Positions 52,657 to 61,887 are shown, counted from the first letter of the stretch. The stretch: DNA of 64,000 nt from Paracoccus tibetensis (GCF_900102505.1 NZ_FMVT01000009.1:118996-182995), one strand, 5' to 3'. Made by a program: numbers and translations. The notes: generated by a model from the letters alone, not told the origin.

Positions 52657-52992
52657 TTAGTCGACGGGACGGATCAGCTTGGCGTCGAGGACGCGCAGCA
52701 CCTGGGCGAGATCGTGGCCGCGCTTCAGCACCCGCCCGTCCATCGCGATGACGGCATAGGCGCCTTGGGCGGCACGCAGGCGCGGGCGCTTCTCGATCCG
52801 GTAGAGCGGATGCTCGGCCGCGCGGCGAAAGACGCTGAAGACGGCCACGTCGCGCAGGAAGGACATGCCGTAGTCGCGCCATTCGCCGGCGGCGACGAAG
52901 CGGCCATAGGTGGAAAGGATCAGCCCCAGCTCCTTGCGGTCGAAGGTGACGCGGTCCGGGTCGGCATGAAACGGCGGCGGGGCGTTCAGCAT
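52657..52992 (-). CDS. DUF2794 protein
   Basis: A 111-residue soluble protein of the alphaproteobacterial DUF2794 family, recognised by FDRKELGLILSTYGRFVAAG and EWRDYGMSFLRDVAVFSVFR, then PLYRIEKRPRL. Function is unknown. It ends 7 bp from the convergent hrpB stop. The start at 52992 has GGTGTC upstream only, so the ribosome site is weak. Confidence 0.88.
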   Translation of the reverse strand: MLNAPPPFHADPDRVTFDRKELGLILSTYGRFVAAGEWRDYGMSFLRDVAVFSVFRRAAEHPLYRIEKRPRLRAAQGAYAVIAMDGRVLKRGHDLAQVLRVLDAKLIRPVD

Positions 52993-53037
52993 GACAGGAT
53001 GGTGACACCCCCGCCGCGGCAGTTCAACGCGAAAAGA

Positions 53038-53325
53038 TCAGTAGCAGCTGACCCTCTCGATCCGGCCGTTGCGGCCGTATTCGATGTTCAGCCGCTCGGG
53101 GCGGAAATCGGCGGTCACCGCGTCGTCGGGGCCGATCACGCGGGTGTTCATGGGGAAGGTCATCTGCCCCAGCACCTCGCGGCGCTGGCCGATGAGGCCC
53201 TGGTAGCCGGCCGCGCCGCATTCGTCGGCGGGAGGCGCGGGCGGGGCCGGCTCGGTCGGCATGGGCTCGCAGGCGGCGAGCAGCGCGGCGCCGGCCAGGG
53301 CGGCGAGAAGGGCGGTCTTGGTCAT
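53038..53325 (-). CDS. I78-like peptidase inhibitor lipoprotein
   Basis: A 95-residue lipoprotein: MTKTALLAALAGAALLAACE has a lipobox at Cys19. The rest matches the inhibitor I78 fold: DECGAAGYQGLIGQRREVL, NTRVIGPDDAVTADFRPERL and a terminal NGRIERVSCY. The two cysteines should form a disulfide. It would inhibit serine peptidases in the envelope. It lies 4 bp downstream of a larger relative, from which it may have arisen by duplication. The start at 53325 has GGGTGACACC. Confidence 0.8.
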   Translation of the reverse strand: MTKTALLAALAGAALLAACEPMPTEPAPPAPPADECGAAGYQGLIGQRREVLGQMTFPMNTRVIGPDDAVTADFRPERLNIEYGRNGRIERVSCY

Positions 53326-53329
53326 GGTG

Positions 53330-53851
53330 TCACCCGCAATCGATGTTGGAGATGTTGCCCGCAGCGTCCAGGCGGAAGACGATGCGGTTGGGATCGTAGT
53401 TCTGCGGCTCGATCCCCCGGTATTCGACGACGCGGTAGCTGCGCGTGATGCCGAGGGACGGGATGGTGCTGCCCGGCTGGCCCATGGACGAGCGGTAGGT
53501 CTCGGCCTTGCAGAGGTCGGGCTTGCGCTCCTGCAGGCCGGCGATGCCGGTGGCGGCGGCCGGGGCGGGCTCGGTGGCCGGATAGAGCGGCGCCTGCGGG
53601 AAGGGCGGGGTGGTGCCGGACATGCCTGCGGCCGCCGGAACGGGCGGGAGGGGCGCGTAGCCCGGCACCGCGGGCGCGTAGACGGGGGCTGGCGGCGCAT
53701 AGCCGGGCGCGGCCGGATAGGCGGGCGCCATCGGCGCGGCGGGCGGCAGCGGTCCGGCCGACATCGCGGCATCCGTCGGCATCCGGCTTGCCGGCATCAT
53801 GCAGCCCGCAAGCGCAAGGCTGGCCGTCAGCGCCATCGCGGCTTTCAACAT
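53330..53851 (-). CDS. Lipoprotein with Pro/Ala-rich linker and I78-like C-terminal domain
   Basis: A 173-residue lipoprotein (MLKAAMALTASLALAGCMMP, lipobox Cys17). Residues 30-100 are a Pro/Ala/Tyr-rich spacer (YAPPAPVYAPAVPGYAPLPP). The C-terminal 65 residues (CKAETYRSSMGQPGSTIPSL, then NRIVFRLDAAGNISNIDCG) resemble the I78 module of the next gene. The spacer could place the inhibitor away from the membrane. The pair is 4 bp apart and surely co-transcribed. Domain assignment is by pattern only. Confidence 0.72.
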   Translation of the reverse strand: MLKAAMALTASLALAGCMMPASRMPTDAAMSAGPLPPAAPMAPAYPAAPGYAPPAPVYAPAVPGYAPLPPVPAAAGMSGTTPPFPQAPLYPATEPAPAAATGIAGLQERKPDLCKAETYRSSMGQPGSTIPSLGITRSYRVVEYRGIEPQNYDPNRIVFRLDAAGNISNIDCG

Positions 53852-54109
53852 GCTGTCTGCTCCCTCGGGCGCCCGTTCTTCGAGCTTGTCCTGATGGTTG
53901 GACCATATGCCCTGGCCGAGGAAGTTGCAAAGCCGTGAGCCGCATCACGTTCCTATCATCGTTTTGCTGCCACAGGTCGTCGCCGCCCGTCACGGCGATG
54001 GGAAGCGTGAAGATTCTTGCCGAATTTCCGGGCACGAGGTGGCGCCTGCCGCGCGCTTCGCCTAGCGTCCGAGGCGTCATGACCTGCCGAACCGAGGAGG
54101 AGAGAGCCC

Positions 54110-55537
54110 ATGGCCGCCAGACAATCATCGTTCCGCGACTCCGTCGACCGGATGTTCACCCATGCCGCCGGCCTGATGAGCCTGGCGCCGGGGCTGGAGG
54201 AGAAGATCCGCGTCTGCAACTCGACCTACACGGTCCGCTTCGGGGTGCGGCTGCGGGGGCAGATCCACACCTTCACCGGCTACCGCTCGGTCCATTCCGA
54301 ACATATGGAGCCCGTGAAGGGCGGCATCCGCTATTCGCTGGACGTGAACCAGGACGAGGTCGAGGCGCTGGCCGCGCTGATGACCTACAAATGCGCGCTG
54401 GTCGAGGTGCCCTTCGGCGGCTCGAAGGGCGGGCTCTGCATCGACCCGCGCGCCTGGAACGAGGACGAGCTGGAGCGCATCACCCGCCGCTTCACCTATG
54501 AGCTGTCGCGGCGGAACCTGATCTCGCCCAGCCAGAACGTGCCGGCGCCGGACATGGGCACGGGCGAGCGCGAGATGGCCTGGATGGCGGATGCCTACAA
54601 GCGGCTTCACCCGGACGACATCAACGCGAAGGCTTGCGTCACCGGCAAGCCGCGCCATGCGGGCGGGATCGACGGGCGCGTCGAGGCGACGGGCCGGGGC
54701 GTGCAATACGCGCTGCGCGAGGTCTTCCGTCATGACGACGTGATGAAGCGGGCGGGGCTGGAAGGCGCGCTGGCCGGCAAACGGGTGATCGTGCAGGGCC
54801 TCGGCAATGTGGGCTATCATGCCGCGCAGTTCCTGTCCTGCGAGGACAAGGCGCTGGTGACCTGCGTGATCGAGCGCGACGGGGCGATCCTGAACCCGCA
54901 GGGCATCAACATCGACGCGCTGCGCGGGCACATCCGCTCGACCGGGGGGATCAAGGGCTTCGTGGGCGGCGAGTATCGCGAGAACGGCCTCGGCGCGCTG
55001 GAGGAGGCGTGCGACATCCTCATCCCGGCGGCGATCGAGAGCGTGATCCACGAGGGCAATGCCGAGCGCATCCAGGCCAAGCTGATCATCGAGGCCGCGA
55101 ACGGGCCGGTGACGGCGGATGCCGACGAGATCCTGAAGCGGCGCGGCATCGTGATCGTGCCGGACATGTATGCCAATGCCGGCGGCGTGACCGTGTCCTA
55201 TTTCGAATGGGTCAAGAACCTGTCGCAGATCAGCCTCGGCCGGCTGGAGCGGCGCCACGAGGAGGCGCGGGCGCGGCTGCTGATCGAGGAGCTGGAGCGG
55301 ATCTCGTCCGACACTGGCACGAATTTCGAATTGGCGCGCGGGTTCAAGGAGGCGTTCCTGACCGGCGCGGACGAGTTGGAGCTGGTGCGTTCGGGCCTCG
55401 ACGACACGATGCGAGAATCCTTCAAGAAGATGAAGGAGGTCTGGATGAGCAATCCGAAGGTCGAGGACCTGCGGACGGCGGGCTATGTCGTGGCGATCCG
55501 GCGGATCTCGAACGTCTACAACTCGCTCGGGCTTTGA
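54110..55537 (+). CDS. gdhA: Glu/Leu/Phe/Val-type glutamate dehydrogenase
   Basis: A 475-residue NAD(P)-dependent dehydrogenase interconverting glutamate and 2-oxoglutarate. It has VKGGIRYSLDVNQDEVEALA, the catalytic region YKCALVEVPFGGSKGGLCID, PDMGTGEREMAWMADAY and the dinucleotide fold VIVQGLGNVGYHAAQFLS. The ATG at 54110 follows CGAGGAGGAGAG. The 258-bp upstream region holds its promoter, which I could not define. The exact cofactor and a possible valine/phenylalanine preference are open. R8 follows the stop codon. Confidence 0.92.
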   Translation: MAARQSSFRDSVDRMFTHAAGLMSLAPGLEEKIRVCNSTYTVRFGVRLRGQIHTFTGYRSVHSEHMEPVKGGIRYSLDVNQDEVEALAALMTYKCALVEVPFGGSKGGLCIDPRAWNEDELERITRRFTYELSRRNLISPSQNVPAPDMGTGEREMAWMADAYKRLHPDDINAKACVTGKPRHAGGIDGRVEATGRGVQYALREVFRHDDVMKRAGLEGALAGKRVIVQGLGNVGYHAAQFLSCEDKALVTCVIERDGAILNPQGINIDALRGHIRSTGGIKGFVGGEYRENGLGALEEACDILIPAAIESVIHEGNAERIQAKLIIEAANGPVTADADEILKRRGIVIVPDMYANAGGVTVSYFEWVKNLSQISLGRLERRHEEARARLLIEELERISSDTGTNFELARGFKEAFLTGADELELVRSGLDDTMRESFKKMKEVWMSNPKVEDLRTAGYVVAIRRISNVYNSLGL

Positions 55538-55545
55538 GCGGGGGC

Positions 55546-55607
55546 GGGGGGCGCTGCCCCCCGTCGCCTTTGGCGACTCCCCCTGGGATATTTTCGCACA
55601 GGAGAGA
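55546..55607 (-). repeat. REP-like element R8: head plus two hairpins
   Basis: Between convergent gdhA and the Sua5 gene. On the minus strand: head CTCCTGTGCGAAAATATCC, hairpin 1 GTCGCC-AAA-GGCGAC (55563-55577) and hairpin 2 GGGGGGC-AGC-GCCCCCC (55546-55562). The hairpin 1 stem differs from R3, R4 and R6 but remains fully paired. Confidence 0.75.
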
Positions 55608-56555
55608 TCAGGGGCGGGGGGCGGCGGCGCGGCGCAGGCGGTCGTTGATTGCGCGGCCGAGGCCGTAGTCGGGAATGGGAGCGACCGAGATCGGGCGCCC
55701 GGCCGAGTCCGCCCGGCGCAGCAGGTCGAAGAGGCGGGCCGCGGCCTCGGCCAGATCGCCCGTCGCGGACAGGGTGAAGGGGCCGGGGGCGCCGAAGGCG
55801 AGATGCGTCTCGTCCGGGCTGGGCTGCGTGACGTTCAGCCGCAGCGGCGCGGTCGGGGCGTAGTGGCTGGTCAGCTGGCCGGGCGCGCTCGGGGCTGTGG
55901 GATCGCCCTCGTGCCGGGCGAGGGGGCGGCCGAGCGCGGCCTCGAGCGCCTCGGCAGGGATGCCTCCGGGGCGCAGGAGCGTGGGGATGCCGCCGGGCCA
56001 GCCGAGAATGGTGGATTCGACGCCGACCGCGCAGGGCCCGGCATCGAGGACGGCGGCGATGCGGCCGTCGAGGCCGCCGCTCGGGTCGAGGACGTGATCC
56101 GCACTGGTCGGGCTGATGCGGCCCGAGGCGTTGGCCGAGGGCGCGGCAAGGGGACCGGCGGCGCGCAGCACGGCCTGCGCGACCGGATGGGCCGGCACCC
56201 GCAGCGCGATGGTGGCAAGGCCCGCGGTGACGAGCGAGGCGATGCCGGCCTCGGGGCGCAGCGGCAGGACCAGCGTGAGGGCGCCGGGCCAGAAGGCCTT
56301 AGCCAGCGCCTCGGCCTCGGGCGGGAAGGCGGCGATGGTCCGGGCGCTGGCGAGGTCCGGGACATGCACGATCAGCGGGTTGAAGCTGGGCCGGCCCTTG
56401 GCGGCATAGATGCGCGCGACCGCCGCGCCGTTCCGGGCGTCGGCGGCAAGGCCGTAGACGGTCTCGGTCGGGATGGCCACGGTCGCGCCCGCCGCCAGCA
56501 GGCGCGCGGCTTCGGCGATGCCGTCAGGGTCGGCGGGAAGGCGCAGGGTTCTCAT
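55608..56555 (-). CDS. tsaC: L-threonylcarbamoyladenylate synthase (Sua5/YciO/YrdC)
   Basis: A 315-residue enzyme for the first step of the t6A37 tRNA modification. It has the YrdC core (GATVAIPTETVYGLAADARN, IYAAKGRPSFNPLIVHV, PLAAPSANASGRISPTSADH, STILGW) and a Sua5-type C-terminal extension (APGQLTSHYAPTAPLRLNV), so it is the longer Sua5 form. The ATG at 56555 (MRTLRLPADPDG) is chosen. It is divergent from the acyl-CoA dehydrogenase gene. Confidence 0.93.
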   Translation of the reverse strand: MRTLRLPADPDGIAEAARLLAAGATVAIPTETVYGLAADARNGAAVARIYAAKGRPSFNPLIVHVPDLASARTIAAFPPEAEALAKAFWPGALTLVLPLRPEAGIASLVTAGLATIALRVPAHPVAQAVLRAAGPLAAPSANASGRISPTSADHVLDPSGGLDGRIAAVLDAGPCAVGVESTILGWPGGIPTLLRPGGIPAEALEAALGRPLARHEGDPTAPSAPGQLTSHYAPTAPLRLNVTQPSPDETHLAFGAPGPFTLSATGDLAEAAARLFDLLRRADSAGRPISVAPIPDYGLGRAINDRLRRAAAPRP

Positions 56556-56668
56556 CTGTGACGCGGGGTTTCGGTTGAGCCGGTGAAGGACGCGTTCCAA
56601 GATCGCCTCCAGAGGATGCTGATAGTCGCCGCGCGGGCCGATGCCAAGGCGGCAGGGGGGGAGATGAG

Positions 56669-58366
56669 ATGAGCTTCAAGGCGCCGGTCGCGCAGATCGA
56701 CTTCATCCTGAACCACGTCGTGCCCTTCGCGGAGGTGGCCGCGACCGAGCGCTTCGCGGAGGCGACGGCCGAGACCACCTCGGCGATCCTCGACGAGGCC
56801 GGCAAGCTGTGCAGCAACGTGCTGGTGCCGCTGAACATGGCGGGCGACCATCACCCGGCGGTGCTGGAGAACGGCGTCGTGCGCGCCTCGCCCGGCTATG
56901 CCGAGGGGTTCCGGGCCATTGCCGAGGGGGGCTGGGTCGGCGTCTCGGCCGATCCCGAACATGGCGGGATGGGCCTGCCGCAGGCGCTGAACATGGCCGT
57001 GGCCGAGATGATGTCGGGCGCCTGCCTTGCGCTGCAGCTGAACCCCCTGCTGACGCAGGGCCAGATCGAGGCGCTGGAGCATCATGCCAGCGATGAGCTA
57101 AAGGCGCTTTACCTGCCGAAGCTCATCAGCGGCGAATGGTCGGGGACGATGAACCTCACCGAGCCGGGGGCGGGCAGCGACGTGGGCGCTTTGGTCACAA
57201 AGGCCGAACCTGCGGGGGACGGGACCTACCGGATTAGCGGACAGAAGATCTACATCACCTGGGGCGACGCGGATTTCGTCGGCAATGTCTGCCACCTGGT
57301 GCTGGCGCGGCTGCCAGGGGCGCCGAAGGGGACCCGGGGGATCAGCCTCTTCATGGTGCCGAAATACCTGCCGGACGATCAGGGCAATCCGGGCGTGGCC
57401 AACAGCCTGAAGGTGGTCAGCCTCGAGGAGAAGCTGGGCATCCATGGCAGCCCGACCTGCGTGATGTCCTACGAGGACGCGACCGGCTGGCTGGTGGGCG
57501 CCGAGAACAAGGGCATGGCCGCGATGTTCACCATGATGAACGTTGCCCGGCTTGGCGTCGGGATGCAGGGCGTCGGCGTGGCCGAGGCGGCGCTGCAGAA
57601 GGCCGTCGCCTATGCCGTCGACCGCAACCAGATGGGACCGATCATCCAGCATCCCGACGTGCGCCGGATGCTGGCGACCGCGCGGGCCGAGGTCTTCGCC
57701 GCCCGCGCCATCGCCCTCGCCTGCGCCGTCGCCATCGACTTGGAGCGCGCGACGGGCGAGGCGGATCACGCGGCCCGCGCGGCGTTCCTCACGCCCATCG
57801 CCAAGGCCTATGGCACCGATGTCGGCATCCGCGTGGCGGACATGGGCGTGCAGGTCCATGGCGGCATGGGATATGTCGAGGAGACGGGCGCGGCGCAATA
57901 TCTCCGCGACGTGCGGATCACCTCGGTCTACGAGGGCACGAACGGCATCCAGGCGATGGACCTGGTGGGGCGCAAGCTGTCCGATGGCGGGGACGCGGCG
58001 ATGCGGCTTCTGGACGAGGTGCTGGACGGGGCCAAGGCCGCGCAGGGCGAGCATCCCGAGCTGGCGCATCAGCTGTGGCAGGCCGCCGAGACGCTGCGCG
58101 AGACGACGCTGGCGCTGCTGGAGCGCGAGCTGCCGCAGCGCTTCGCCGGGGCCGTGCCCTATCTCAACGCTTTCGCCAGGGTGCTCGGCGGGCATTACCA
58201 CCTGCGCGCCGCGCTGGCCGGCAACGGGGCGCACCGGGCGATGGCGCGGGTCTTCATGGCGCGGGTGCTGCCGCGCAATGCGGGTGACCTGGCCGAGGCG
58301 GTCGCGGGGCTGGACGACCTGGCCGGCGTCGATGACGCCGCGCTCGCGGGCGATTTCGCGGCGTGA
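56669..58366 (+). CDS. Acyl-CoA dehydrogenase with C-terminal extension (DmdC-like)
   Basis: A 565-residue FAD enzyme. The N-terminal segment FKAPVAQIDFILNHVVPF, the flavin region NLTEPGAGSDVGALVTKAEP, the catalytic Glu region DVRITSVYEGTNGIQAMDLV and the long C-terminal domain are as in DmdC, the methylmercaptopropionyl-CoA dehydrogenase of DMSP demethylation, and in related long acyl-CoA dehydrogenases. No other dmd genes are here, so general fatty-acid oxidation is equally possible. It is coupled to the next gene by GTGA; an ETF-QO gene 5 kb on would accept the electrons. Confidence 0.88.
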   Translation: MSFKAPVAQIDFILNHVVPFAEVAATERFAEATAETTSAILDEAGKLCSNVLVPLNMAGDHHPAVLENGVVRASPGYAEGFRAIAEGGWVGVSADPEHGGMGLPQALNMAVAEMMSGACLALQLNPLLTQGQIEALEHHASDELKALYLPKLISGEWSGTMNLTEPGAGSDVGALVTKAEPAGDGTYRISGQKIYITWGDADFVGNVCHLVLARLPGAPKGTRGISLFMVPKYLPDDQGNPGVANSLKVVSLEEKLGIHGSPTCVMSYEDATGWLVGAENKGMAAMFTMMNVARLGVGMQGVGVAEAALQKAVAYAVDRNQMGPIIQHPDVRRMLATARAEVFAARAIALACAVAIDLERATGEADHAARAAFLTPIAKAYGTDVGIRVADMGVQVHGGMGYVEETGAAQYLRDVRITSVYEGTNGIQAMDLVGRKLSDGGDAAMRLLDEVLDGAKAAQGEHPELAHQLWQAAETLRETTLALLERELPQRFAGAVPYLNAFARVLGGHYHLRAALAGNGAHRAMARVFMARVLPRNAGDLAEAVAGLDDLAGVDDAALAGDFAA

Positions 58367-59382
58367 TCCGCGCGCTGATCGAGCTGCCGCCCGAGGAGGG
58401 CACGGCGACCGAGCTGGCGCCCGGGGTCCTCTGGATGCGCCTGCCGCTGCCGATGGCGCTGGACCATGTCAACGTCTACGCCCTCGAGGAGGCGGGCGGC
58501 TGGACCGTCGTCGATACCGGCTTTGACAGCAAGCGCGGGCGGGCGATCTGGACGGCGCTGCGGGCCGGCCCGCTGCGCGGCCAGCCGATCCTGCGGGTCA
58601 TCGGCACGCATCACCACCCCGACCATATCGGCCTCGCCGGCTGGCTTATGGCGGAGGGGGCAGAGCTGATGATGTCGCGCACGGCCTGGCTGACCGCGCG
58701 AATGCTGACCCTCGACGTGCAGGAGCGGCCGGCGCCCGAGACGCTGGCCTTCTGGCGCCGCGCCGGGATGCCGCCGGCGCTGCTGGAGGCGCGCGCGGCC
58801 GAGCGGCCGTTCAACTTCGCCGACATGGTCCATCCCCTGCCGCTCGGCTTCACGCGGCTGACCGACGGGCAGGAGGTCGCCTTCGGCCGCCGCCGCTGGC
58901 GCGTGGCGATGGGGCACGGGCACGCGCCCTGCCACGCCACCTTCTGGTCGCTGGACGACGACCTGGTCATCGGGGGCGACCAGCTGCTGCCCGGCATCTC
59001 GCCCAATCTCGGCGTCTACCCGACCGAGCCCGAGGCCGACCCGGTGGGCGAGTGGCTGGAAAGCTGCACGCGGATGCTGGCGCTGGCCGAGCCGCGCCAC
59101 CGCGTCCTGCCGGGCCACAAGCTGCCCTTCACCGGCCTGCCCACGCGCCTGTCCCAGCTGATCGAGAACCACCATGCCGCGCTGGAGCGGCTGGCGGCCG
59201 CCCTGGCCGCGGGACCGCGCAGCGCGGCGGGCTGCTTCGACATCCTCTACCGCCGCCCGATCGGGGCGGGCGAGTACGGCCTCGCGCTGGTCGAGGCCGT
59301 CGCCCATGTCAATCACCTCGTCCGCCGGGGCCTCGTGCAACAGGTCGGTGAAACCGAGGGTGCGGCGCTGTGGGGGGCGTGA
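58363..59382 (+). CDS. Metallo-beta-lactamase-fold hydrolase
   Basis: A 339-residue MBL-fold protein. The metal motif is [17 protein letters not shown] (about 80-96), with further ligands in [16 protein letters not shown] and [14 protein letters not shown] 100-residue C-terminal helical part follows, as in thioesterase-like or YflN-like hydrolases. The GTG at 58363 overlaps the acyl-CoA dehydrogenase stop (GTGA); this coupling suggests a CoA thioester or a related lipid intermediate as substrate. That is inference. Confidence 0.85.
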   Translation: MIRALIELPPEEGTATELAPGVLWMRLPLPMALDHVNVYALEEAGGWTVVDTGFDSKRGRAIWTALRAGPLRGQPILRVIGTHHHPDHIGLAGWLMAEGAELMMSRTAWLTARMLTLDVQERPAPETLAFWRRAGMPPALLEARAAERPFNFADMVHPLPLGFTRLTDGQEVAFGRRRWRVAMGHGHAPCHATFWSLDDDLVIGGDQLLPGISPNLGVYPTEPEADPVGEWLESCTRMLALAEPRHRVLPGHKLPFTGLPTRLSQLIENHHAALERLAAALAAGPRSAAGCFDILYRRPIGAGEYGLALVEAVAHVNHLVRRGLVQQVGETEGAALWGA

Positions 59383-59434
59383 CAGGCCAGTCCCGATCCG
59401 CTATCGCAGGGCAAACGCTTTAAGGAGGGCAGAC

Positions 59435-59587
59435 ATGGCCGATCTCGACAACAAACCCGGCGCAACCCAAGGCACGATGGATGTCAGCCACCAGAAGAAG
59501 ACCTTTGCCGGCTTCCTGCGGTGGGCCATGTGGGTGACGGGTCTGTCGCTCGCCGTGCTGATCTTCCTCGCCCTCGCGAACTCCTGA
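59435..59587 (+). CDS. aa3-type cytochrome c oxidase subunit IV
   Basis: A 50-residue membrane protein matching the small subunit IV of the Paracoccus/Rhodobacter aa3 oxidase: a short hydrophilic N-terminus with [20 protein letters not shown] and a single helix ([17 protein letters not shown]). AAGGAGGG precedes the ATG at 59435. The other oxidase subunits are not in this window, so the gene is detached from the cluster. Its role in the enzyme is not essential in Paracoccus, as I recall. Confidence 0.88.
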   Translation: MADLDNKPGATQGTMDVSHQKKTFAGFLRWAMWVTGLSLAVLIFLALANS

Positions 59588-59597
59588 GCCGCGGCCG

Positions 59598-60236
59598 ATG
59601 AAACGACGCGCGTTCCTCGCGGCCTCGGTGCCGGCGCTGCTGGCCGCCTGCGGGGCCGACAACAACTGGGCGCCGGACGACCGCGTCCGCGCGGCGCGCT
59701 ACGTCTCGCCCGAACCGCCCTCGGTGACGCTGCTGACGGTCGTCGGCATCCCGCGCGGCGACGGCGGGCACACGGCGCTGCTGATCAACGGCAGCCAGCG
59801 CGTCATCTACGACCCGGCCGGCAGCTGGATGCACCCCAAGCTGCCCGAGCGGCATGACGTCTGGTACGGGATCACCGACGAGATCAAGAACTTCTACATC
59901 GACTACCACACCCGCTCGAACTACTGGGTGGCCGAGGACCGCCTGCCGGTCACGCGCGAGGTGGCCGACATCGCCATCCGCCGCGTCGAGGCGCAGGGCC
60001 CCGCCAACAAGAGCTTCTGCGCCATCGAGAGCAGCCGCGCCCTCCAGGGCGTGCCGGGCTTCGAGACGGCGCCGGTTGCCTGGTCGCCGCTGCGCCTGCG
60101 GCGCTGGTTCCTGGCGCAGCCCGGCGTTCAGACGCGGGAATGGCGCGACGGCGATCCGCGCCTCGTCCACAGCGTCAGGATTCAGCGCAAGGACGGCAGC
60201 TTCACCGGCCAGGCCGGCGCTCAGCCCGCGATGTAG
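59598..60236 (+). CDS. Lipoprotein, possible permuted papain-like (NlpC/P60-related) fold
   Basis: A 212-residue protein: MKRRAFLAASVPALLAACGA shows a lipobox with Cys18. The segment GIPRGDGGHTALLINGSQRV contains a His followed later by a Cys in GPANKSFCAIESSRALQG. This His-before-Cys order resembles YaeF/YiiX-type permuted NlpC/P60 amidases, but I see only these two patches, so the assignment is weak. It starts 10 bp after cox subunit IV. Its last 16 bases overlap convergent azlD. Confidence 0.55.
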   Translation: MKRRAFLAASVPALLAACGADNNWAPDDRVRAARYVSPEPPSVTLLTVVGIPRGDGGHTALLINGSQRVIYDPAGSWMHPKLPERHDVWYGITDEIKNFYIDYHTRSNYWVAEDRLPVTREVADIAIRRVEAQGPANKSFCAIESSRALQGVPGFETAPVAWSPLRLRRWFLAQPGVQTREWRDGDPRLVHSVRIQRKDGSFTGQAGAQPAM

Positions 60237-60556
60237 ATCAGGCCAAACAGCGTCCCCGCCCCCGCCAGGATCGACAGGACCACGTTCTTCGTCAGCACGC
60301 CGACGCTCAGCGTGGCGATGGCCGCGGCCAGCCGCGCGGGGTCGGTCTGCCCCTCGGTCGCGGCGGGCCAGACGACCAGCGGCGCGACCAGCGCCGGCAG
60401 CACCGCGACGGGCGTGTAGCGCAGCAGCCGCAGCACCCAGCCCGGCATCGCCTTGCCGCCGAGCGCGCCGAGGAAGGACCAGCGGATCAGGTAGGTCCCC
60501 ACCCCGAGGACCAGGATCACGAACCAGATGGTCGCGTCGGAGTAACCGCCGGTCAT
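60221..60556 (-). CDS. azlD: AzlD-family branched-chain amino acid transport protein
   Basis: A 111-residue membrane protein with four hydrophobic segments (ATIWFVILVLGVGTYLIRWS, LRLLRYTPVAVLPALVAPLV). It is the small partner of AzlC in exporters of branched-chain amino acids. The ATG at 60556 overlaps azlC by ATGA, the normal azlCD arrangement. Its last 16 bases overlap the 3' end of the convergent lipoprotein gene. Confidence 0.92.
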   Translation of the reverse strand: MTGGYSDATIWFVILVLGVGTYLIRWSFLGALGGKAMPGWVLRLLRYTPVAVLPALVAPLVVWPAATEGQTDPARLAAAIATLSVGVLTKNVVLSILAGAGTLFGLIYIAG

Positions 60557-61332
60557 GGCGCGGCCCTCCGCTCGGTCAGGGTTTCCACCAGGGCGCCCGC
60601 GATCATCCCGAGCGGCGCCGCGATCAGCAGGCCCGAGCCCGACGGCATCCCGGCCAGCAGCAGCGCCGCGACCACCGCGACGAAGCAGGCGGCCATGTGC
60701 GCGATCGTCCGCAGCATCGGCGCGATCATCGCGATGAAGGTGATGGGCAGCGCGAAGTCCAGCGCGACCTCCTCGGGGATGGCTTGGCCGACCGTCGCGC
60801 CGATCCAGCTGCCGATCGCCCAGGGCAGGCACAGAACCAGCGCCGCGCCGCCGAAATAGCCGAGCCGCTGCGCCATGCTGAGGCGCGGATGCTGCTCGTA
60901 ATGCTGGATCGACAGCGCATAGGTCTGGTCGATCAGCACATAGGCCAGCCCCGCCCGCTGCCTGCCCGTGGCGGAACCCAGCCAGGGCACCAGCGAGGCG
61001 GAATACATCGCCATCCGCAGGTTGACCGCCAGCGAGGACAGGATCACAATCCAGACCGGCGCGTTGTCCGACAGAAGCTGGACCGCCGTGAACTGCGAGG
61101 CGCCGGCCAGCACGAGCACCGAAAAGCCCATGACCTGCGCCAGATCCAGCCCGGCCTCCAGCGCGACCACGCCGAAGAGGATGGCGAAGGGCATGATGAC
61201 GATAAGGAAGGGGAGCGACTGCACCGCGCCGTGCCAGAAGGCCTGCCGCGGGCTGCGGGCCAGGGCCTGCGCGGCGGCCGCCTCCAGCGCCGCGTCGCGC
61301 TTGGCGGGGCGGGATTCGGGGGAAGGTGACAT
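60553..61332 (-). CDS. azlC: AzlC-family branched-chain amino acid exporter
   Basis: A 259-residue inner-membrane protein of the AzlC/YgaZ family. Recognisable parts are PFLIVIMPFAILFGVVALEA, VLAGASQFTAVQLLSDNAPV and the YVLIDQTYALSIQHY region. With AzlD it exports valine/leucine-type amino acids. The first 35 residues are hydrophilic. The start at 61332 lies 54 bp from the divergent GNAT gene. It is coupled to azlD by ATGA. Confidence 0.92.
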   Translation of the reverse strand: MSPSPESRPAKRDAALEAAAAQALARSPRQAFWHGAVQSLPFLIVIMPFAILFGVVALEAGLDLAQVMGFSVLVLAGASQFTAVQLLSDNAPVWIVILSSLAVNLRMAMYSASLVPWLGSATGRQRAGLAYVLIDQTYALSIQHYEQHPRLSMAQRLGYFGGAALVLCLPWAIGSWIGATVGQAIPEEVALDFALPITFIAMIAPMLRTIAHMAACFVAVVAALLLAGMPSGSGLLIAAPLGMIAGALVETLTERRAAP

Positions 61333-61386
61333 GGGGCTTTCTGTCCGCAGATGTGCTGCGGCACTTGCTTGCATGACGCGCAAGCG

Positions 61387-61887
61387 ATGACAAGGCAGGC
61401 CGTGCAGATCGTCTCGCCCATTCCCGCCGCGCATCTGCCGGCCGCGGCGCGGCTGTGGTGGGCGCATTTCGGCCGGGCGCGCCGTCCGCCCCCGCCGATG
61501 CGACCCGATCACGGCATCGCGGCGCTGGATGCCGAGGGGCGGGTCGCGGGCGTGCTGGGCCTGCGCGACGGCTCGGGCGGGCTTCTCACCGATGAGGCCG
61601 CGGCGGGCTGGCCGTGGCTCTACCGCGCCGCGCCCGAGACGGCCGACCTGGTCATCGACGGCGTCGCCGTGAACCGGCTCCGCAGCGGTGCCGGCCGGGC
61701 GCTGGTTCAGCGCGCCAGCGCCGAGGCGCGGCGCCGCGGCCGGCCGGGCCTGCGCGCCGAGGTGCGGCTGCGGAACGAGGCGGCCTTGGCCTTCTGGCGC
61801 AGCCTCGGCTTCGTCGAGGTCACGCGCGGCCGCTACGGCTGGCCCTGGTCGGGCCGCGTCGTCGTGATGCGGCTGGCGCTGACCTGA
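61387..61887 (+). CDS. GNAT-family N-acetyltransferase
   Basis: A 166-residue acetyltransferase. The acetyl-CoA loop is VNRLRSGAGRALVQRASAEA (a slightly unusual RSGAG in place of the common RGxGxG), then LRNEAALAFWRSLGFVEVTR. The ATG at 61387 follows CAAGCG. It is monocistronic and divergent from azlC; substrate unknown. Confidence 0.85.
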   Translation: MTRQAVQIVSPIPAAHLPAAARLWWAHFGRARRPPPPMRPDHGIAALDAEGRVAGVLGLRDGSGGLLTDEAAAGWPWLYRAAPETADLVIDGVAVNRLRSGAGRALVQRASAEARRRGRPGLRAEVRLRNEAALAFWRSLGFVEVTRGRYGWPWSGRVVVMRLALT

